A stretch of 64,000 nt of DNA from JAVVHH01 sp965199585 (GTDB lineage: Bacteria > Pseudomonadota > Alphaproteobacteria > Acetobacterales > Acetobacteraceae), in NCBI GenBank assembly GCA_965199585.1, contig CBDASI010000002.1, positions 3,348,001 to 3,412,000 of the forward strand, given 5' to 3'. Below the pieces are notes generated by a model that searched no databases, had not been told where the DNA came from, and was given only the letters and a program-made list of their open reading frames with translations. Each line of letters opens with the position of its first letter. Position 1 is the stretch's first letter. The translations under genes were made by a program, and so were the position numbers. Positions 40,967 to 48,438 of this stretch are shown piece by piece.

Positions 40967-42037
40967 CTAGTGCGTCGAGACGAGTTGCGCCAGCGCTTTA
41001 CCGACTTCTTCGGTTCCGGCCTGCCCGCCCATGTCCCGCGTGCGGGGCCCGCCGTCGCGCAGCAGCGTCTCGATCGCCTGCACGATGCACGCCGCCGCAT
41101 CGGTCTCGCCGAGATGCTCGAGCATCATGGCGCCGGACCAGACCTGCCCAATCGGGTTGCAGATCATCTTGCCGGCGATGTCGGGGGCGGAGCCGTGCAC
41201 CGGTTCGAACATGCTGGGATGCACGCGCTCGGGATTGATATTGGCGCTCGGCGCGATGCCGATGCTGCCCGCGACGGCGGGGCCGAGGTCGCTGAGGATG
41301 TCGCCGAACAGATTGCTGCCGACCACCACATCGAACCAGTCCGGATGCTGCACGAAATGGGCGCACAGGATGTCGATGTGGAATTGGTCGGTCTCAACGC
41401 CCGGATATTTCTTGGCCATCTCGGCAAAGCGCTCGTCCCAGTATGGCATCGTGATGGTGATGCCGTTCGACTTGGTGGCCGAGGTGAGCTTGCGGCGGGG
41501 CCGGGTCATGGCGAGCTCGAAGGCGTATTTCAGGATCCGGTCGGTGCCGTGTCGGCTGAACACGCTCTGCTGGGTCACGACCTCGCGGTCGGTGCCCTCG
41601 TACATGCGGCCGCCGGTGGCGGAATACTCGCCCTCGGTGTTCTCGCGCACGACGTAGAAGTCGATGTCCTTCTCGGTGCGCCCAGCCAGCGGCGTGCGCG
41701 CGCCCGGCATGAGCCGGCAGGGGCGGACACTGGCATACTGGTCGAAGCCGCGGCGGATCGGGATCAGCAGACCCCATAGCGAGACGTGGTCCGGCACGCC
41801 GGGCCAGCCGACGGCGCCGAGGTAAACGGAGTCGTGCTGGCGGAGCTGGTCGAGCCCGTCGGCGGGCATCATCGCGCCGGTCTTGGCATAACGCTCGCAG
41901 GACCAGTCGTAATCGGTTGTTTGCAAACGGAACCCGAACCGCGTCGCGGCGGCCTCGAGCACCCGGAGGCCCTCCGGCACCGTCTCCTTGCCGATTCCAT
42001 CCCCGGGCACGGCGGCGATCTTATAGGTACGTTGCAT
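40967..42037 (-). CDS. Tartrate dehydrogenase / D-malate dehydrogenase (decarboxylating)
   Basis: Member of the isocitrate/isopropylmalate dehydrogenase family, 356 residues from ATG 42037, which has AGGGAG five bases ahead. Features: IAAVPGDGIGKETVPEG, VYLGAVGWPGVPDHVSLWGLL and IRRGFDQYASVRP (tartrate/malate type), the metal-binding VVVGSNLFGDILSDLG and FEPVHGSAPDIAGK. NAD-dependent oxidation of tartrate or D-malate is expected. It is divergent from pyrE across a 90-base gap holding an operator-like palindrome. Confidence 0.88.
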   Translation of the reverse strand: MQRTYKIAAVPGDGIGKETVPEGLRVLEAAATRFGFRLQTTDYDWSCERYAKTGAMMPADGLDQLRQHDSVYLGAVGWPGVPDHVSLWGLLIPIRRGFDQYASVRPCRLMPGARTPLAGRTEKDIDFYVVRENTEGEYSATGGRMYEGTDREVVTQQSVFSRHGTDRILKYAFELAMTRPRRKLTSATKSNGITITMPYWDERFAEMAKKYPGVETDQFHIDILCAHFVQHPDWFDVVVGSNLFGDILSDLGPAVAGSIGIAPSANINPERVHPSMFEPVHGSAPDIAGKMICNPIGQVWSGAMMLEHLGETDAAACIVQAIETLLRDGGPRTRDMGGQAGTEEVGKALAQLVSTH

Positions 42038-42065
42038 CGAGCTCCCTTTCGCGGCCGCACATTGA

Positions 42066-42078
42066 ACGGACTGTCCGT
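42066..42078. promoter_or_regulatory. Operator-like palindrome between tartrate dehydrogenase and pyrE
   Basis: ACGGAC-T-GTCCGT is a perfect 13-bp palindrome 29 bases upstream of the dehydrogenase ATG and 49 upstream of the pyrE ATG. Odd-length, centre-spaced dyads of this kind are typical operators of dimeric repressors (TetR or GntR class). No regulator gene is adjacent. Confidence 0.4.
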
Positions 42079-42127
42079 CTCGGTCTAGGACGGGGCGAGG
42101 CAAAGGCGGCCGGCAAAGGTGGATAGT

Positions 42128-42856
42128 ATGGCGACCGAGCATATGACAGATTGGGACCGCGACGCGGCGCTGACGACGGCGCGCATCCTGCTGGAGATCA
42201 AGGCGGTCAATTTCCGCCCCGACGAGCCCTACACCTTCACCTCCGGCTGGAAGTCGCCGGTCTATATCGATTGCCGCAAGATCATCTACTTCCCGCGCGC
42301 CCGGGCGAAAATCTGCGAACTCGCGGCCGAGAAGATCGGTCGGCACATCGGCTACGAGTCGATCGAATGCGTCGCCGGCGGTGAGACCGCGGGCATCCCG
42401 TTCGCGGCCTGGATCGCGGACCGCATGATGACGCCGATGGCCTATGTCCGGAAGAAGCCGAAGGGCTTCGGCCGTAACGCGCTGATCGAGGGCGACGTTC
42501 CGGAAGGCCTACGCACCCTGCTGGTCGAAGACCTCACCACCGATGGCGGCTCGAAGATCCGCTTCGCGCAGGCGCTGCGAGACGCCGGTGCCATCGTCAA
42601 CCACACCTTCGTGGTGTTCTTCTACGGCGTGTTCCCCGGCAGCTTCGAGAAGCTCAAGGGCATGGACGTTACCCTGCATCATCTCTGCAATTGGTGGGAC
42701 GTGCTCGAAGCCTGCCGCGACCGGCCCTATTTCGAGGAGGGCTCCCTCGCCGAAGTGCGCCGTTTCCTCGACAATCCGGTCGCCTGGTCTGCCGCGCACG
42801 GCGGCATCTCGTCGGCCGAAGAAGCCGCGGAACGCAAGGCCGCCGCCGACGCCTAA
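42128..42856 (+). CDS. pyrE: Orotate phosphoribosyltransferase
   Basis: Converts orotate and PRPP to OMP in pyrimidine synthesis. The ATG at 42128, six bases after AGGTGG, is preferred over a GTG at 42119. The 242 residues contain FTSGWKSPVYIDCRKIIYFP, VAGGETAGIPFAAWIADRM, AYVRKKPKGFGR and the PRPP-binding LLVEDLTTDGGSK. The C-terminal part (about 165-242), with HHLCNWWDVLE, is the longer form seen in alphaproteobacteria. Confidence 0.95.
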   Translation: MATEHMTDWDRDAALTTARILLEIKAVNFRPDEPYTFTSGWKSPVYIDCRKIIYFPRARAKICELAAEKIGRHIGYESIECVAGGETAGIPFAAWIADRMMTPMAYVRKKPKGFGRNALIEGDVPEGLRTLLVEDLTTDGGSKIRFAQALRDAGAIVNHTFVVFFYGVFPGSFEKLKGMDVTLHHLCNWWDVLEACRDRPYFEEGSLAEVRRFLDNPVAWSAAHGGISSAEEAAERKAAADA

Positions 42857-42915
42857 GCGGAAACCGGCGAACCGGCAGCACGTTCTTCTCTGGATTTCGA
42901 CATTACGAGGTGCCC

Positions 42916-43305
42916 ATGCGCTCATATCTCATGCTTGCCCTGCCACTCGCCGTCCTCGCCGGTTGCGCCTCTCCGCAGGAGCAGATCGCGAGTCAGGAGA
43001 ACATGCTGTCCGCCGCCGGCTTCCAGCCACGCCCGGCCAACACGCCCGAGCGCATCGCGATGCTACGCCGCTTGCCGCCAAACCGCTTCAGCATGCGGGC
43101 CCAGGGTAACACCTTCATCTACATCTATCCGGACCCGATCGATTGCGGCTGCGTCTACTTCGGCGACCAATCCGACTACTCGAGGTATCGCCAGACCGTC
43201 GCCGCCCGTCAGTTCGCCAACGACCAGTTGCTGACCGCCCAGGAATACAACGACGCCTCGTGGAACTGGGGTCCCTGGGGTGGCTTCAACGGCTTCGGTT
43301 ACTGA
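42916..43305 (+). CDS. Small lipoprotein with Tyr/Trp/Gly-rich tail
   Basis: 129 residues starting at ATG 42916. Signal peptide with lipobox LAGC (Cys17). The mature part has a conserved-looking segment PNRFSMRAQGNTFIYIYPDPIDCGCVYFGDQ, with a CGC pair, and ends in NWGPWGGFNGFGY. Family not recognised, though similar short lipoproteins occur in alphaproteobacteria. Likely anchored in the outer membrane. Its transcript probably ends at the hairpin 43343-43382. Confidence 0.75.
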   Translation: MRSYLMLALPLAVLAGCASPQEQIASQENMLSAAGFQPRPANTPERIAMLRRLPPNRFSMRAQGNTFIYIYPDPIDCGCVYFGDQSDYSRYRQTVAARQFANDQLLTAQEYNDASWNWGPWGGFNGFGY

Positions 43306-43342
43306 GCCGAACATCACGAGGGTTCCAAACGGCCCATAATTG

Positions 43343-43382
43343 GGCGTAGGCTTTCGGCTTCGCAGCCTGAAAGCGCCTTTTT
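43343..43382 (+). terminator. Terminator-type hairpin abutting the next start codon
   Basis: GCTTTC (43350-43355) pairs with GAAAGC (43369-43374), enclosing GGCT/AGCC with a TCGC loop and one bulged T; GGC (43343-43345) can add GCC (43375-43377). Five T follow at 43378-43382, and the next base is the A of the aminotransferase ATG. It has the form of a rho-independent terminator for the lipoprotein gene, but leaves no room for a ribosome site before 43383. Confidence 0.75.
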
Positions 43383-44780
43383 ATGAGCCCTCCTCGCGCC
43401 AACTCCGCCGCGGCACGCGACGTCGCCAACGTGTTCCACCCCTACACCGACCTGAGAGCGCATCAGGAAGCCGGGCCGATGATCATCAGCCGCGGCGACG
43501 GCATCCGCGTCTATGACGATAGCGGCAAGGACTATATCGAAAGCGTCGCCGGACTGTGGTGCGCGAGCCTGGGCTTCAGCAACGAGCGGCTCGCCAAGGC
43601 GGCCTACGACCAGATGCTCAAGCTGCCCTTCTATCATTCGTTCACGGCCAAGTCGCATGAGCCGATGATCGATCTGGCCGAGATGCTGATCGAGCGGGCG
43701 CCCGTCCCGATGAGTAAGGTCTTCTTCTCCAATTCGGGGTCCGAAGCCAACGACAGCGCCGTCAAGATGATCTGGTACTACAACAACGCGCTCGGCCGCA
43801 CCGCCAAGAAGAAGATCATCGGCCGCATCAAGGGTTATCATGGCGTGACCATCGCCGCGGCGTCGCTGACCGGCCTCCCCAACAACCACCGCAGCTTCGA
43901 CTTGCCGCTACCGGGCTTCATCCACACGATGACGCCGCACTTCTACCATGGCGGCATGGAGGGCGAGAGCGAGGACGATTTCGCCACCCGTTGCGCCGAC
44001 GAGTTGGATAAGCTGATCATCGCCGAAGGCCCGGACACGGTCGCGGCCATGTTCGCCGAGCCGATCATGGGCGCTGGCGGAGTCATCGTCCCGCCGCGCG
44101 GCTACTTTCCGAAAATCCAGGCGGTGCTGAAGAAGCACGACGTCCTGCTCGTGGTAGACGAGGTCATCTGTGGATTCGGGCGCACCGGCAACTACTGGGG
44201 CACCCAGACCTTCGACATCGAGCCGGACCTGCTCACTTGTGCCAAGGCGCTGTCCTCGGCCTACCTACCAATCTCAGCCACCATGGTCAGCGAAAAGGTG
44301 TTCTCCGTCCTTGCCGACGAGAGCCACAAGATCGGCACCTTCGGCCACGGCGTCACCTACTCCGGCCACCCTGTCCCAGCGGCGGTCGCGATCGAGACGC
44401 TTAAGATCTACGACGAGATCGGCATCGTCGAGCAATGCGCCACCGTTGGCAGCTTTCTGCAGGACGAATTGCATCGCCGGTTCGACGATCACGAGTTGGT
44501 CGGCGAAGTCCGCGGTATCGGCATGATCGCCGCGATGGAACTGGTCGCCGATAAAGGCGCCCGCCAAAATTTCGACCCGGCGCTGAAGATGGGCGCCCGT
44601 TTGGTAAAGCTCTGCGAGGCCCATGGAGTGATCGCGCGCGGCCTGCCGAGCGACTCGATGGCGTTCAGTCCGCCTTTGATCATGACAAAGGAAGACGTGA
44701 CCGAGATGTGCGACCGGGTGGCTCAGGCGCTCGACGAACTGACCGTCCAGGTCCGCCGCGAGCGCCTCGCCGTCGTCTAA
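43383..44780 (+). CDS. Class III aminotransferase (omega-amino acid:pyruvate type)
   Basis: PLP enzyme of 465 residues. HPYTDLRAHQEAGPMIISRGDG and GLWCASLGFSNERL are typical of omega-transaminases using pyruvate; SGSEAND (118-124), Asp259 in DEVICGFGRTG and the PLP Lys288 in TCAKALSSAYLP are all present. Probable amino donors are polyamines, beta-alanine or similar amines; the exact one is not evident. The ATG directly follows the T-run of a terminator-like hairpin and has no ribosome site, so the start or its control is unusual. Confidence 0.9.
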   Translation: MSPPRANSAAARDVANVFHPYTDLRAHQEAGPMIISRGDGIRVYDDSGKDYIESVAGLWCASLGFSNERLAKAAYDQMLKLPFYHSFTAKSHEPMIDLAEMLIERAPVPMSKVFFSNSGSEANDSAVKMIWYYNNALGRTAKKKIIGRIKGYHGVTIAAASLTGLPNNHRSFDLPLPGFIHTMTPHFYHGGMEGESEDDFATRCADELDKLIIAEGPDTVAAMFAEPIMGAGGVIVPPRGYFPKIQAVLKKHDVLLVVDEVICGFGRTGNYWGTQTFDIEPDLLTCAKALSSAYLPISATMVSEKVFSVLADESHKIGTFGHGVTYSGHPVPAAVAIETLKIYDEIGIVEQCATVGSFLQDELHRRFDDHELVGEVRGIGMIAAMELVADKGARQNFDPALKMGARLVKLCEAHGVIARGLPSDSMAFSPPLIMTKEDVTEMCDRVAQALDELTVQVRRERLAVV

Positions 44781-44784
44781 GCGG

Positions 44785-45027
44785 CTAGTGAACCAGCGCG
44801 GGCAACATCTCGTGCTGGACCACCGCGGCGATCGCCATATCGCGCTCAGTGGCGACCGCCATCGGTGACCCGTCCGCCGCATGGATGGCGAAAGCCGCGG
44901 CCCCGTTCATCAACACCGGCTTGATGTAGGCCATGTCGGGCACGCCCAATTGGGCGAGTTGCTCGGGCGTCATCTTGCGCAGGTCGAAGACAGTCTCGAT
45001 GGTCGACGTGACGGTGTCTGACTTCAT
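44785..45027 (-). CDS. DUF1150 family protein
   Basis: 80 residues from ATG 45027, five bases after GGAGG. The sequence MTPEQLAQLGVPDMAYIKPV and the tail FAIHAADGSPMAVATERDMA match the DUF1150 family, which in alphaproteobacteria is regularly found just downstream of small heat-shock protein genes, as here (49 bases after hsp20). Function unknown; shared heat-shock control is likely. The frame is open further upstream through hsp20 in another phase but is not conserved there. Confidence 0.85.
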   Translation of the reverse strand: MKSDTVTSTIETVFDLRKMTPEQLAQLGVPDMAYIKPVLMNGAAAFAIHAADGSPMAVATERDMAIAAVVQHEMLPALVH

Positions 45028-45076
45028 GGTAGCCTCCACGACGCGCCGAACCGGCCGCGCCAATACGAAAATGGAA

Positions 45077-45547
45077 TTAGCCGCACTCGCGATCGGATGA
45101 GCCCCGACCGGTAGATCCCTCGACGACCGCGCCGGGGACCGGCTTGCCGATCTGGATCGTCCGCACCCGCACTTCCGGCTGCGGCCGGGCCAGGTCGATG
45201 TGGAGCAGCCCGTTGTCGAGCCAGGCGCCTTTGACCTCGATGCCTTCCGCCAACACGAACGCCCGCTGGAACTGCCGCGCCGCAATGCCACGATGCAGAT
45301 ACACCCGGTCGGCGCCGTCATCGGTTTGTCGGCCGCGGATCACGAGCTGGTTGTCCTCCTGCGTGATCTGCAGGTCGTTCATCGTGAACCCTGCCACGGC
45401 CAGACTGATCCGAAGCCCGCTGGGCCCGGTCTGCTCTATATTATAGGGAGGGTAACCGTCGGACGACGTCTTGGACGCCCGCTCCAGCACTTGTTCTAAA
45501 TGGTCGAAGCCGAGAAACATCGGCGACGTGAAGACCCGCGTTGTCAT
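45077..45547 (-). CDS. Hsp20/alpha-crystallin family small heat-shock protein
   Basis: 156 residues with the IbpA-type layout: N-terminal FLGFDHLEQVLERASKTSSDGYPPYNIEQ, the alpha-crystallin domain at about 36-130 (LRISLAVAGFTMNDLQITQEDNQLVIRG, with the late AWLDNGLLHIDLARP), and a short C-terminal tail. ATP-independent chaperone that holds unfolding proteins. A GAGGGGG lies 11 bases ahead of the ATG, and a heat-shock-like promoter is visible at 45615-45643. Confidence 0.92.
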   Translation of the reverse strand: MTTRVFTSPMFLGFDHLEQVLERASKTSSDGYPPYNIEQTGPSGLRISLAVAGFTMNDLQITQEDNQLVIRGRQTDDGADRVYLHRGIAARQFQRAFVLAEGIEVKGAWLDNGLLHIDLARPQPEVRVRTIQIGKPVPGAVVEGSTGRGSSDRECG

Positions 45548-45614
45548 CGTCGTATCGGCCCCCTCTTCAGAGCGAAGCGCCGTCAGCCCGAATGCGGCGC
45601 CGACGACCGACCGT

Positions 45615-45643
45615 ATGTTGGCCGCAACACGGGCCGTTGCAAG
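45615..45643 (-). promoter_or_regulatory. Candidate RpoH (heat-shock) promoter of hsp20
   Basis: On the minus strand CTTGCA (45643-45638), 16 bases, then CCAACAT (45621-45615). Alphaproteobacterial RpoH promoters have CTTGAA and a CCANAT-like -10 about 16-17 bases apart, so this is a near match in the right place, about 68 bases before the ATG. A short CUUC/GAAG stem just before the ribosome site could add thermal control, but it is only four base pairs. Confidence 0.4.
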
Positions 45644-45709
45644 TCCTCGTCCGGCTCGGCCCCGACTCAGATTGAACCCCCCTCGCCCGCCCGCTACATC
45701 GGGCCGGAC

Positions 45710-46252
45710 ATGGAACCGATCGCCCCCCCGCCTGCGCCGACGCTGCCGATTCTCGTGGCGCCCCAAGCCATCCTGCGCGCCAAGGCCCGACCCGTCCGGC
45801 CCGGCGACGACGACCTCGTCCGCGCCCTGGTCCCCGAGATGCTCGCCGCGATGTATGCCGCGCCCGGCATCGGCTTGGCCGCGCCCCAGGTGGGCCGAAG
45901 CCTGCGCCTGGCCGTCGTCGACCTGCAGCCGGACGACAAGCCCGCGCCGATCCACCTGATCAACCCGGAGATCATCGGCCTCAGCGAGGAGACGTCCCTG
46001 CGCGAGGAAGGCTGCCTGTCGCTCCCCGGCCAATACGCCGACGTGACCCGGCCCGCGCAGGTCAAGGTCCGCTACCTCGACCTCGACGGCACCCGGCGCG
46101 AGATCGAGGCCGACGGCCTGCTCGCCGCCTGCCTCCAGCACGAGATCGACCATCTCGATGGCATCCTGTTCGTGGACTACCTCTCGGCGCTGAAACGCAA
46201 CATGATCATGCGCCGCCTCGCCAAGGACCAGCGCCAGAAAGCCCAATCGTGA
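45710..46252 (+). CDS. def: Peptide deformylase
   Basis: Iron/zinc hydrolase that removes the formyl group from nascent proteins. From ATG 45710 it is 180 residues with the three family motifs: GIGLAAPQ (53-60), EEGCLSLPG with metal Cys102, and HEIDHLDG with His144 and His148. The frame is open upstream into the hsp20 promoter region but is not conserved there. Its stop overlaps the fmt GTG (GTGA), a classic def-fmt coupling. Confidence 0.95.
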   Translation: MEPIAPPPAPTLPILVAPQAILRAKARPVRPGDDDLVRALVPEMLAAMYAAPGIGLAAPQVGRSLRLAVVDLQPDDKPAPIHLINPEIIGLSEETSLREEGCLSLPGQYADVTRPAQVKVRYLDLDGTRREIEADGLLAACLQHEIDHLDGILFVDYLSALKRNMIMRRLAKDQRQKAQS

Positions 46253-47151
46253 GGCTCGCCTTCATGGGCAGCCCGGCTTTCGCGCTGCCCGCCCTGCGCG
46301 CCCTTCACGCCGCGCACGAAGTCGTCGCCGTCTACAGCCAGCCACCCCGCCCCGCGGGCCGCGGCCACGCGCTGACCCCCTGCCCCGTTCACGCCGAAGC
46401 GCTGAAGCTCGGCCTCGAGGTCCGTACCCCGCCCCGTCTCCGCCGCGAGGCCGACGAACAGGCCGCCTTCGCCGACCTCGGCGTGGAGGCCTGCGTGGTC
46501 GCCGCCTACGGCCTGATCCTGCCGCAAGCCATGCTGGACGCACCGGCCCGCGGCTGCCTGAACATCCACGCCAGCCTGCTACCCCGCTGGCGCGGCGCCG
46601 GCCCGATCCAGGCGGCGGTGCTCGCCGGCGATGCGGAGAGCGGCGTCACGATCATGCAGATGGAGGCCGGGCTCGATACCGGGCCGATGCTGCTGCGCGG
46701 TACGGTGTCGATTTGTCCCGACACCACCGCCGCCACCCTGCACGATGCGCTGGCCGAGCTCGGCGCCCGACTCGTGCTGCACGCGCTTGCCGACGCGCCC
46801 GCGCCGCAACCGCAGCCCGAGGACGGCGTCACCTATGCGCCCAAACTCACCAAGTCGGATGGCCGGCTCGACTGGACCCGTCCGGCCGCCGAGCTCGATC
46901 GCCGGGTCCGCGGATTGGTGCCGTGGCCGGGCGCGTATGCCGAGCTTGCCGGCGAGACCCTAAAAATTCTTCAGGCCCGTCCCGAGCCCGGCGCCGGGGC
47001 GCCGGGCACCGCGCTCGACGACCGGCTGCTGATCGCCTGCGGCGACGGCGCCTTGCGCCTGCTGCGCATCCAGCGACCCGGCCGTGCCCCGATGGACGCC
47101 GCCGCTCTGCTGCGCGGCCTCCCCGTCCCGGCCGGCACCCGCATCGGATGA
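46249..47151 (+). CDS. fmt: Methionyl-tRNA formyltransferase
   Basis: Formylates initiator Met-tRNA. The 300 residues start at GTG and contain RLAFMGSPAFALPALRAL, AYGLILPQAMLD, the catalytic HASLLPRWRGAGPIQAAVLAG loop (Asn/His/Asp set), GLDTGPMLL and the C-terminal OB-like domain (YAPKLTKSDGRLDW, RGLVPWPGAYAEL). Works with def in the same operon. Its stop overlaps the truA ATG (ATGA). Confidence 0.95.
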   Translation: MRLAFMGSPAFALPALRALHAAHEVVAVYSQPPRPAGRGHALTPCPVHAEALKLGLEVRTPPRLRREADEQAAFADLGVEACVVAAYGLILPQAMLDAPARGCLNIHASLLPRWRGAGPIQAAVLAGDAESGVTIMQMEAGLDTGPMLLRGTVSICPDTTAATLHDALAELGARLVLHALADAPAPQPQPEDGVTYAPKLTKSDGRLDWTRPAAELDRRVRGLVPWPGAYAELAGETLKILQARPEPGAGAPGTALDDRLLIACGDGALRLLRIQRPGRAPMDAAALLRGLPVPAGTRIG

Positions 47152-47942
47152 CGCGTTGGGCGCTGCTCCTCGAATACGATGGTACCGGGACCATCGGCTG
47201 GCAGAGCCAGGCCAGCGGCGATGCACTGCAAGATAGGCTTGAGGCCGCGGCGGCGAGACTGGTCGGCGATCGCGTCGCGAGCCTCATCGCCGGCCGCACC
47301 GATGCCGGCGTGCACGCCAGCGGCCAGGTCGGCGCGATCGACTTGCCGGACCGCTTCGACGCCCGCACCGTCCAGGAGGCGATCAACTACTTTCTTCGCC
47401 CGCTCCCGTTGGTGATCCGCCGCGCCGTCCCGGTGGACGACGCTTGGCACCCCCGCTTCGACGCGATCGGCCGCCGCTACCGCTACACGATCCTCAACCG
47501 CCGCGCCCGTCCGGGGCTCGACCGCCACGTCTGGCACGTGTCGCGCGATCTCGACGAGCGGGCGATGCAGGACGCCGCCGACCGCCTGGTCGGGCGGCAC
47601 GATTTCTCCTCCTTCCGCGCCGCCGCGTGCCAAGCCAAGTCGCCCATACGCACGCTCGATGTGCTGGAGGTGACGCGGGACGGCGAGGCCATCCATGTCT
47701 ACGCCGAGGCCCGCAGCTTCCTGCATCACCAGGTCCGTAATCTGGTCGGCACGCTGAAGCTGGTCGGCGAGGGGCGCTGGCCGCCCGAGCGGGTCACCGC
47801 GGCGCTGGACGCGCGCGACCGCGCCGCCGCCGGTCCCACCGCGCCGCCCGACGGACTCACGTTGACCGGTGTGGTCTATCCGGTCGACCCGTTCAACCCA
47901 GCAACGCCGGACCGATCACCAGCAGCCCCGTCCCCGCATTGA
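47148..47942 (+). CDS. truA: tRNA pseudouridine(38-40) synthase
   Basis: Isomerises uridines 38-40 in the tRNA anticodon arm. The 264 residues have LLEYDGTGTIGWQ, the catalytic Asp52 in AGRTDAGVHASGQ, RRYRYTILNRR, HDFSSFRAAACQAKSPIRTL and SFLHHQVRNLVGTL. It is slightly longer than usual because the last 16 or so residues (PDRSPAAPSPH) run over the end of the convergent membrane-protein gene (50-base overlap). Confidence 0.95.
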   Translation: MTRWALLLEYDGTGTIGWQSQASGDALQDRLEAAAARLVGDRVASLIAGRTDAGVHASGQVGAIDLPDRFDARTVQEAINYFLRPLPLVIRRAVPVDDAWHPRFDAIGRRYRYTILNRRARPGLDRHVWHVSRDLDERAMQDAADRLVGRHDFSSFRAAACQAKSPIRTLDVLEVTRDGEAIHVYAEARSFLHHQVRNLVGTLKLVGEGRWPPERVTAALDARDRAAAGPTAPPDGLTLTGVVYPVDPFNPATPDRSPAAPSPH

Positions 47943-48438
47943 CGACCACGACCAGCACCGCCGCCTTCGCCTTAGACAGCGCCAGCGTGTGACGCGCGAC
48001 GAACCAGTTCAGCCAGAGGCTATACACACCGAGGCAGCCGAGCACCGCCTGCGCCGCCGACGAACTCGGCAACCCGAGCCCGACCGCCACCCCAAACAGA
48101 ACCGTCAGCACCGCGCCCGCCATCGGCACCGCCCAGTAGCACCAGTTATAAGCCGTCGCGTAGCCGAGCCAGAGATGCTCGCACTTCCAGCGGACTGTCA
48201 GCCAGTGCGAGAGCACCGGCGGCGCGAGCTGGGCCACCAGCGTCAGCAGCACCAGCGAGGCGGCGCCGAGCCAGTCCTGGCGCGCCAGTTGGATCAGGGC
48301 GCCCGCGACTGGGAACGCGATCAGCGGCGCGAGGCTGCTGAGGAACGACTGCACCGTGGCGCCGAAGCGCTCGAAACCGTCACGGCGACCGAACGCGACG
48401 CGGAAGACGCCGAGCGCCGGGTTGCGACGCTTGGTCAA
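47893..48438 (-). CDS. Hypothetical multi-pass membrane protein (181 aa)
   Basis: TTG start overlapping the dapE stop (TTGA). About five hydrophobic helices (near 30-50, 58-78, 98-120, 128-148 and 156-180), aromatic residues clustered around residue 90 (LWLGYATAYNWCYWAVP), basic N-terminus. The layout recalls YIP1-like membrane proteins but I would not assign it. Coupled to dapE, so it is in the dapD-dapE transcript. Confidence 0.7.
   Translation of the reverse strand: MTKRRNPALGVFRVAFGRRDGFERFGATVQSFLSSLAPLIAFPVAGALIQLARQDWLGAASLVLLTLVAQLAPPVLSHWLTVRWKCEHLWLGYATAYNWCYWAVPMAGAVLTVLFGVAVGLGLPSSSAAQAVLGCLGVYSLWLNWFVARHTLALSKAKAAVLVVVVNAGTGLLVIGPALLG

Noticed and set aside
45548..46246. N-terminal extension of the Hsp20 frame
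   Set aside because: It lies antisense to def and has no conserved sequence; the Hsp20 pattern begins at 45547.
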